Shown here: one piece after another, positions 57,448 to 64,000 of the stretch | Numbering within the stretch: position 1 is the stretch's first letter | How the letters are laid out: every line of letters starts with the position of its first letter | The notes under the pieces: generated by a model | What the model was told of the DNA's origin: nothing | Seen by the model: the letters and a program-made list of their open reading frames with translations, nothing else | Databases searched by the model: none | Position numbers and translations under genes: made by a program | Source of the DNA: Loripinus fragilis | Lineage: Eukaryota; Mollusca; Bivalvia; Lucinida; Lucinidae | Assembly: GCA_964019695.1 (NCBI GenBank) | Contig: OZ026516.1 | Span: 101,680,368-101,744,367, forward strand | Length of the DNA: 64,000 nucleotides | Direction: 5' to 3'

Positions 57448-58692
57448 TAAAGCCCTAGTTACACATTCACGATTTTGGCCACGGTAGAGCTACGATTCAC
57501 CCAGATTTATTAAGTCGTGATGCATCGGCATGAGTGGTAGCAGCACCGTAGAGACATCGGTGCAAATCCTAGTAGTACCGTTGTGATTCGTGAAGAGTCC
57601 TGGTGATTCCAGAACCTCAACGACGAACTTCGACAAGTTTAAACCATTTAAATAGGTCAGGTGAATCGTGTTGGATTGTGGGCATGGCCTAAATCGTAGC
57701 TCCACCGTAGCAGGATCAAGATCATTCCTAGTGGCACCGTGGTAGTGTTTGTGGTCATTCGTGGGAGATTGTGGCAAATCGGGTTATCACTGACACAGGA
57801 TTCTGGTATAAGTACAGAGGTATCATTGCTTAAAATAATTTTTAAAAGTGAATTTGAGTGAAGGGCATCATGGATTATGTCCAGAGACTTCAAATCGCTA
57901 ATTTGCAGCTTGAACTGGACGTCATCTGATACAACTGGACATGACATTGGACTTGGGACAGGACTTAGCCTAGCCGGTGGGTCAGGTGACTTTTTTATTT
58001 TGCTGCAGCTTTTCTTTTTGATGGCATGACTGACTTCATCAAAGGTTGAAGAGATAATGATATTTTTGTTGTTGATCTATTGTTTAATGTGCTTCCCATT
58101 GTTTGTGGGAGTTTTGTGTTTGTTTTTGTCTTATTATGCATTACTTTGTGTCCATTCTAGTTTTGCAATCATCTTAAAGAGGAAGAGAAAGCTGGTTGCT
58201 TTGCTATTATTGTCTTACAGATGTACTGCTGCTAATATAATGATTAAATGTTCTGTGGCTTTTCTTCACTAGTCTGCAGTATGTGATTGTGGTATTTCCT
58301 GATCATACTCACTTACTTTTTTGTGTCATAATTTGGCAAACTGTCACATGACAACCACTAAATTGTGCACATTCCTGGGAGGTCGTGACACTACCGTAGC
58401 GCTACTGGCTTGAATCGTACTAGCACTGTATCGAATCGTGAAGGCATCGTAAGCATTCGTGAGCATTCGTAGCTCCAACGTGGTCAATCGTAGCGCTGCT
58501 GCCAGGAGTCGTAGTGGATCGGTAGATGAGTCGTGCAGACACCGTAGGAGCATCGTCAGACACCGTATTGATGCCGGATTTTCTTTTTTTCCATCCCGGC
58601 GCATCCGGATGCACCTAGATTTTACCATCTGGCTCAAATTGGGATGTCGTGGTGAATCGTGGCGGGAATTGTGACTGTGTAACTGGGACTTA
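57448..58692. mobile_element. ATTCG/CGTAG-rich inverted-ended element, 1.25 kb
   Basis: Left 'ccctagttacacattcacga' pairs with right 'aattgtgactgtgtaactgg'. TAA/TTA lies at the edges. Arms 57455-57790 and 58340-58690 are dense in 'cgtagc', 'attcgtg' and 'accgt' words. The middle (57800-58340) is unrelated AT-rich sequence. The overlapping ORFs on both strands in the arms arise from the repeat words. Confidence 0.85.
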
Positions 58693-59248
58693 AGGTTAGC
58701 ACTTATAAGTACCTCCACAATATTTTAAGCATAACATGTTTGTTATGTTGTCTGATTACAGGTTACTACTTCAGGCAGCTTCTAAAATTGATGAGTGTGA
58801 AAGTATTTACCTGTAACTTAACACGCAAACTATATCGTTTAATCTTACCTTTAACTAAACAAAATGGAAAACAAACTCAACACATTAATATAAATGTGAT
58901 TAGCAAAACACACTTTTCTTCAAATAGCCATACTCTGAACTCCAATACACGTACAACATTATATTAATAGTCATGCTTTTTTTCAAAACCAACTTATTGA
59001 TTAAAAAGTTACAGAAAGGCCCTGATACAATTAATCAAAAGTGCCGCAGCTTCAGTGACCTTGACCTTTGATCAAAGGATCAGAGGCTTTGTTCTGACAT
59101 ATCAACTCATCATGACACTTGCAGAAAAAATGTACCCTGTAATTTACATAACCACTAATAGAAAAAATTTTTGGATGGTTTTACTGAAGTAGGCACGTTT
59201 TACTTGTCAAAATCACTGCAAGCAGAATTAAGCTAAAAAATTTAAATG
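58693..59248. other. Intronic sequence, no recognised feature
   Basis: Nothing recognised apart from a short 'gtgaccttgacctttgatca' stretch. Confidence 0.45.
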
Positions 59249-59249
59249 G

Positions 59250-59808
59250 GTACGTGCATTAAGAGGCTATTTTGGCCCCCCTATGAGGTCAAAAAATAGT
59301 TGCCCTTCACAAGTTTCTTCTTATTAGTTTATTAGAACAATAGCCAAAGTATTTAAGTCTGGTATTGAATCGAGTGTTACAGAGGCTATGGCAACCAAAA
59401 TGGCCGCCGAAAGAGGCTAAAAATAGGAAATGACCATTTTGGAGCAAATTTGAGACATGTAACAGAGGAATTAATATAGAGCACAAGCAAATACCAAAAA
59501 AATATTTTAACAGATGATGAGAATTATTATGGCACACAATATATTAAAAGCTTCTTTTGGTATTCAGTTGTGCTGATATCTAATTCTTAAAAAATCGGTC
59601 TCCAAAAGCCTTAAATTCGACCCAAAATGGCAATTTCTCTATTTTAAGCATATTTCATCCACCATTTTTGTTACCATAGCGACGGTAAAAGTAATATAAA
59701 AGCCAGGATATTACACTTAGGTTATTCTGCTAATAAACCAATTGGATTAAATTGATGAAACACAACTTTCAGTTTTTAGCTCCAGAGGGCCCTTAATGCA
59801 CATAGCTC
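59250..59808. mobile_element. 'gtgcattaagrggc' inverted-ended element, 560 bp
   Basis: Left 'gtacgtgcattaagaggc' and right 'gggcccttaatgcacatagc' are inverted copies. No ORF of note inside. Confidence 0.75.
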
Positions 59809-59864
59809 TTTAAGAATAAAAAATAATTTAAATTGCAAAATAATGAAATTATTCCAAAATAACG

Positions 59865-60085
59865 TTATCATTAGCCAGGCTTTTCTGATTGGAAAGTTGC
59901 AAACGGGTACACTGACAAAGAATGTAGAACCAGATGAAGGCTACAGAAATTTGACATTTCATCAGGTGCTGCACTGTTTGTAACATTAAAAAAACTATCT
60001 TTAGAGACAGATATTTGAAAATTATAGCGCGTACTCCTCTAAATTTACAACTGAGCACCAAAACTTTATTGCATTATAAAAACTG
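59865..60085. repeat. 'gatgaaatg...catttcatc' MITE, copy 3
   Basis: 'accagatgaaggctacagaa / tttgacatttcatcaggtgc', then 'tgcactgtttgtaacattaa', as in 19565 and 29080. Confidence 0.6.
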
Positions 60086-60204
60086 GATGGACCCTACAGT
60101 TCAGATAGGGTTTCAAAATCAATTGAAAATTTCCTGCCAAATTTTGTGAAGCTAATCAACATTGCATAGAAATAACACAATGTCACATTGTATGGTACCC
60201 ATTC

Positions 60205-60445
60205 ACACATGGGTCTTGACGCGAAAAAAACTGTCTTCAGGGGTTTACCAACAACAAAGGAGCAGACCAGGCTGTGCAGACTGATCAGCGCCTTTGTTAT
60301 TCTCTTTTTGGAAAGTATCATATCTAATCTTGCCACAAGTGAAATTTCAATTTTCTAACTACCAGTAACTGGTCTCAGTAGCTGAGGAGACTGATTTGAA
60401 TCTTGCTTTGTCGGAAACCCCGAACAGGTTTTTTCGTATACATGT
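60205..60445. repeat. 'cgagaaaacctgtcttcgg' MITE, copy 5
   Basis: 'ttgacgcgaaaaaaactgtc', 'caaaggagcagaccaggctg', 'gcagactgatcagcgccttt' and 'ctgaggagactgatttgaat', ending 'gaacaggttttttcg'. Confidence 0.8.
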
Positions 60446-60659
60446 CCATATATAAAATGCGGAATTTGTTGTACTTAACACACATTATACCATCAAAAGT
60501 ATACTCTAGTCTTTTTGACACGCCTTTGTGGCACTTTGACTAAGATTAGAAAAAAGTTCCTAATTAAGTGCTTTCTTATATTGCACTACAAACAGTAGTT
60601 GACTATATGTATTTATCTAACTTTTACTATTCTGAGTGCAGTAAAGGTTTGAAATTTTC

Positions 60660-60925
60660 TTAACCCTTTACCTCATAGATATACCTTTTAACACTTTTGC
60701 AAACAGAGAAGACCCAGATCAGGTAGCTCTTGTAATAGCTGCCTGATCTCACCAGGGTCTACTCTGTTTGCTTATATGGAAATATGATTAGATTTGATCC
60801 ACTACTAGTGTACCTGACAAGTAATTTCTTTGTTCTTTGTACCAACATGAAAGTTTATTTATATAATTATTCATAGTGGGTGGAGCCTGGCATGAATATT
60901 CATGAAGGAAAGGGTTAAAGGTAAA
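60660..60925. repeat. 'ccctttacctcatag' MITE with GATCAG core
   Basis: Edges 'aaccctttacctcatagata' and 'catgaaggaaagggttaaag'. The core 'gaagacccagatcaggtagc / agctgcctgatctcaccagg' ties the 'ccctttactcc' family to the GATCAG group. Confidence 0.7.
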
Positions 60926-61028
60926 TACCATATCAAAAGGTAAATTCCATTTTCAAAACTTCTCTTGTTTGTTTAAAAATGTGATGCAGCAAATTGACAA
61001 AATTTATAATTAAGCATACATTACATAC

Positions 61029-61218
61029 CTCTATGATTTTAATTCTCTTGTCATGGTCTTTCTTGTCTTGCTCGATCTGAGCAGACAGTTTCACCACGGA
61101 TGGTCTAGCAATGTCTGTACTGGCTCTCATGCGATCACGTTCCTTCTTAACACTGTATGTATGGCTGAACCTATTCGAGTCAAGAAAACCATCTGGCCCA
61201 ACTTTTCTCTCCTGGTCC
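61029..61218 (-). CDS. Coiled-coil gene exon 2
   Basis: A 190-nt exon, acceptor 'cttatcag' and donor 'gtatgt'. It completes AA|G (Lys) from exon 1 and ends in phase 0. Sixty-three full codons begin DQERKVGPDGFLDSNRFS, then HTYSVKKERDRMRASTD, and finish LSAQIEQDKKDHDKRIKIIE. This is the switch point: a G/P/S-containing N-terminal segment gives way to continuous helix. Confidence 0.85.
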
Positions 61219-61311
61219 CTGATAAGATATTACAGGGCAGACATTTTATAACACACCTCATTATAACACAGATTTGGATATGATATGTCATGTTGTGGCT
61301 CACAATTTTTT

Positions 61312-61402
61312 TTAACCATGAAATTTTACAAAGGAATTATAGGAAAATGGCCATGAAATGTTCATTTTCCTATAATTCCTTTGTAAAATTGTCCCTTCAT
61401 AA
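61312..61402. repeat. Hairpin 'aattttacaaaggaattata'
   Basis: The complement 'tataattcctttgtaaaatt' follows, with 'ggaaaatggccatgaaatgt / tcattttcc' between. Arms about 27 bp. Confidence 0.9.
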
Positions 61403-61759
61403 CACGATTTGCTTAACAGTCCATTACTATGGACCTCAAATAATGTGTTATAATGGGACTGCACTGTATACATAAACACATGCAGCATGATACTGTAAAT
61501 TCGAAAATTCTTGTGATAATTTTATTTTCGCGAATAACGTTAAAAGACATAATCGGGACGTTAAAAATTTGCTAATAGGGTATGATTTACCTATATCAGT
61601 AAACAACAGAGTGATCTCGCCATTTTGCAAGGGTCTTACTTTCACGAAACTTTGCACATGTGAAGTTTCCCGAAAATAAAACCCTCTTGATAATGTCCAT
61701 ATTTACAGTAATCATGAAGGAATAAAATGTGCTTGCTAAACATGGCTGTGAAGCTATCG

Positions 61760-62440
61760 ATTAAACCTTCATCTTCTTCCAACCCTGCATGCCACAGGGA
61801 CCAGTCCTGTCTTTAGAGTATGCTACACAATATAAGTTTTTTATAACTGCAGAGGTGGCACACTGTAAAGATTTGAGTGGTCCCTGTGCTGCACCCTAAC
61901 AGGGACAGCTCTGTCAAGACTTTTTGGATACTCACTCACCTAAGCCTCATCTTCTTCCAACCCTCCATGCCACAGGGACCAGTCCTGTCTTTAGAGTATG
62001 CTCCACAATATAAGTTTATCATATTCCATTTCAGTAAACTGCAGAGGTGGCATACTGTAAAGATATGAGTGGTCCCTGTGCTGCATGCTAACCTAAGGGA
62101 CGGCTCTGTCAAGACTTTTTTGATGCTCACTCACCTAAGCCTCATCTTCTTATGGATTTGAGTCGTCCCTGTGCTGCACGCTAACAGGGACGGCTCTGTC
62201 AAGACTTTTTGGATACTCACTCACCTAAGCCTAAGCTCATCTTCTTCCAACCCTGTATGCCACATGGACCAGTCCTGTCTTTAGAGTATGCTACACAATA
62301 TAAGTTTATTATAGTCCATTTCAGTAAATTGCAGAAGTGGCATAATATAAAGATTTGAGTGGTCCCTGTGCTGCATGCTAACAGGGACGGGTCTGTCAAG
62401 ACTTTTTGGATGCTTGCTCACCTAAGCCTCACCATAACTT
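61760..62440. repeat. Tandem repeat, unit about 185 bp, 3.5 units
   Basis: 'cctcatcttcttccaaccct' begins near 61766, 61947 and 62238, with a shortened unit at 62141. Units share 'ggaccagtcctgtctttaga', 'gcacactgtaaagatttgag'-type sequence and 'aagactttttggatactcac'. The repeat lies in intron 1. The minus-strand ORFs of 60-64 residues are repeat read-through. Confidence 0.9.
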
Positions 62441-62892
62441 TCATAACTTGTCCATAAGTAGTTCTTCATGTGCTTATTGATTGTATCAATTTAACCATAC
62501 GAAGAAAATAGATATTTTTTATTTTACTTTAGATATAAAATTGTCTTTGTTCTACAGCATGCTTTTCAGAAGCAATCAATCATGTGCAGGTATCTGTTTT
62601 CATAGCATAACCAACTGTTTGCATATATAGTAATGTATATGTACATGTAGCACAAATAAGTTCTTGAAATGATGAAAACACTTCCAGTTTTAATATGTCT
62701 AGTTAATTATCTGAACCTTCAAATACATCCATACATGTATTTTGTGTCTACAGGTAGGGAAGGCTGTGTCTAGATTGAAATGATGAGCATGCCTATCTGA
62801 GTCTTCATTGATTGCATAAGTACCAAACTTTCATGAGCCAGTTCTTCAATTAAGTCCTCATTAAGAAACGAAAACACAATATTTCACATGTA

Positions 62893-63091
62893 TACAGTAA
62901 AACCAGTGTAAAACGGCCACTCTCAAAAAGACTGAAAATTGGTTTTCAAGACAAATTATTGCTTAATGCAAGTCAGAAGTATTGCATTCTGTAATACTTT
63001 TGACCTTCATTAAGCTACCGTTTGTCATTATGATCTTTGTTTTACAAATGTATCTATTTTTGGGTGGCCGTTTTACACAGGTTTTACAGTA
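62893..63091. mobile_element. CAGTAAAACC hairpin MITE, core shortened
   Basis: 'TACAGTAAAACCAGTGTAAA' to 'cacaggttttacagta'. The central hairpin is reduced to 'agtattgcattctgtaatac'. Confidence 0.85.
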
Positions 63092-63109
63092 GGTCCACAA
63101 AAGCAAAAA

Positions 63110-63410
63110 AATTTAAGCATAAAATTGTGAATATTTTCCTACCTATCAGTCTCAATATGTGTTTTTGTGCTCAAAAGAGCTGTTTTATTTAGATAGTATT
63201 TTTGAGTACCAACAACATATGTTTGCTTTAGAAATAACAAAAATATTCAATTAAGCCTACTTTATCTAGAAACCAGATTTCAGTAATATGCACTATTGTC
63301 TAGGACCTTAACGGGCTTCAAGATAATTGATTATTTATTGTTCTTATTTCTCAACCAAAACATGTGATATGGGTGCTCAAAAGAACCATCTCATTTTTTT
63401 TTACTTAACG
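63110..63410. repeat. 'acatatgtttt' MITE, one full and one half copy
   Basis: 63110-63255 is a full but diverged unit ('aaaagagctgttttatttag / atagtatttttgagtaccaa'). 63335-63395 is a left half ('caaaacatgtgatatgggtg', 'aaaagaaccatctcat'), which stops about 20 bases from the exon 1 donor. Confidence 0.75.
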
Positions 63411-63419
63411 GGCACTTAC

Positions 63420-63562
63420 TTGAGAAAAGATGCATATTCTTTAGCATCCTTATTCTTTGCTTCTTCATCTCTTGGTACAGGGGCGCTTTCTGGTCTACGA
63501 AGTATGTGATACCGGCTGTGAATGAGTGGGCCTCGCTCAAATCCCAGATCTGTCAACACCAT
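63420..63562 (-). CDS. Coiled-coil gene exon 1 (start codon)
   Basis: 143 coding bases from ATG (63560-63562) to donor 'gtaagt'. The 47 residues start MVLTDLGFERGPLIHSRYH, continue LRRPESAPVPRDEEAKNK, and leave AA for exon 2. The start is supported by good context ('aacaATGG') and by an in-frame stop 21 bases upstream (complement of 63581-63583). The segment is non-helical and proline-bearing, unlike the rest of the protein. No signal peptide. Confidence 0.82.
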
Positions 63563-63861
63563 TGTTGGTTGAAAATTGCTTCAATAAATCACCAGATCAT
63601 GACACAAAACCTAAAAGCACAACAAATTCAATTAATATTAGATTATTAAGACCATATATCTTGACACTCCTGGGAACAAGTGCACCCCAGGGAGGGTCTC
63701 ATCTTCAGACTATGACAAAAGCACCTGTAGTTCCAAAAGATCAGCTGGTATTAAATGAAACTTCAGCATTTAGAAACTGTGATGCTGGTCATGAGCTAAT
63801 ACGTAAACATTTATTGCATGACATATGTAATGAAGCATTTTCTGCTTCCGCTGTTGATTAG
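63526..63861 (+). other. Open frame opposite exon 1, status unclear
   Basis: 111 codons to a TAG, with a GC-richer second half (APQGGSHLQTMTKAPVVP then DQLVLNETSAFRNCDAGHEL). Its first codons are antisense to exon 1. The second half, 63670-63861, could be an exon of a divergent neighbour, part of the minus-strand gene's 5' leader, or chance. No acceptor was confirmed. Confidence 0.25.
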
Positions 63862-64000
63862 CCTTCTTCGTCTTCTCAAGATTAAACTAAGTGCATATCT
63901 AGAAAGTTTTGTCAGAGAGGGCCCAACTCAACTTTGATGTGTTTTTGTTGTTTATTAGCCGATGACGTGAGAGTCTTTTTTTCTGTGTTCTTTTAGTTGA
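63862..64000. other. Window edge, upstream of exon 1
   Basis: No TATA box or initiator recognised on the minus strand. The transcription start may lie beyond the window. Confidence 0.4.

Larger units (their letters stand above)
2331..63562 (-). other. Multi-exon coiled-coil protein gene (gene-level span, 3' incomplete)
   Basis: Twelve minus-strand exons joined by canonical GT/AG sites form one reading frame of about 455 residues. Coding lengths from the start are 143, 190, 109, 98, 80, 80, 109, 98, 75, 101, 128 and 156 nt. Splice phases agree at every junction except exon 5 to exon 6. The product is rich in K, E, Q, R and D and nearly free of P and G after exon 2, which fits long alpha-helical coiled coil. 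No enzyme motif, signal peptide or membrane segment is visible. I cannot name the family; a ciliary or cytoskeletal rod protein is inference from composition only. The last exon ends in a donor, so the gene continues below the window. Confidence 0.8.

Noticed and set aside
58344..58718. 124-residue minus-strand ORF and overlapping plus-strand ORFs
   Set aside because: Lies in the right arm of the ATTCG/CGTAG-rich element. Open frames on both strands result from the short repeated words.
59040..59080. Nuclear-receptor-type 'gtgaccttgacctttgatca' site
   Set aside because: Single occurrence inside an intron, too short to support a regulatory call.

Overview
This is an AT-rich stretch of animal nuclear DNA. 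It has no operons, no long ORFs, spliced coding exons, and very dense short repeats. The repeat content points to a bivalve mollusc, probably a heterodont clam: pogo/Tigger-type termini, tRNA-derived SINEs with a 'tttacgtccca' domain, arrays ending in 'gctcacctt...aggtgagct' hairpins, and 'gatcag' hairpin MITEs. The clade is inferred from repeat style, not from a gene match.

One protein gene was found. It lies on the minus strand and crosses almost the whole window. Exon 1 carries the start codon at 63562. Eleven further exons follow at 61.1, 44.5, 43.3, 40.8, 36.6, 35.2, 34.5, 32.5, 28.9, 26.5 and 2.4 kb, and the gene runs out of the window below 2331. Together they encode about 455 residues of charged, almost entirely helical sequence, as in axonemal or cytoskeletal coiled-coil proteins. 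I do not recognise the family. Splice phases join exactly at every junction except exon 5 to exon 6. The intron from 26.5 to 2.5 kb is about 24 kb.

The rest is intronic repeat, region by region. 0-8.7 kb: pogo-like elements, hairpin MITEs and SINE pieces. 8.7-11.5 kb: a 2.8 kb minisatellite with 56-bp and 51-bp unit types, interrupted by a SINE. 11.5-26 kb: MITEs, a hAT-like element inside a SINE, and a 47-bp minisatellite. 27.3-28.2 kb: an interleaved A-B-A'-B' foldback. 30-31.4 and 41.9-43.1 kb: two tandem arrays sharing a hairpin end. 33.9-34.3 kb: an intact SINE with a 14-bp target duplication. 38.4-39.4 and 57.4-58.7 kb: two ATTCG-rich inverted-repeat elements. 46.4-50.8 kb: a 4.4 kb composite element holding a degenerate minisatellite and a coding remnant. 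61.8-62.4 kb: a roughly 185-bp tandem repeat.

No complete RNA gene, CRISPR array or autonomous transposase was seen. The strongest signals for follow-up are the interleaved foldback, the set of unlike MITE families sharing one GATCAG hairpin core, MITEs abutting splice sites, and the hairpin-ended arrays.
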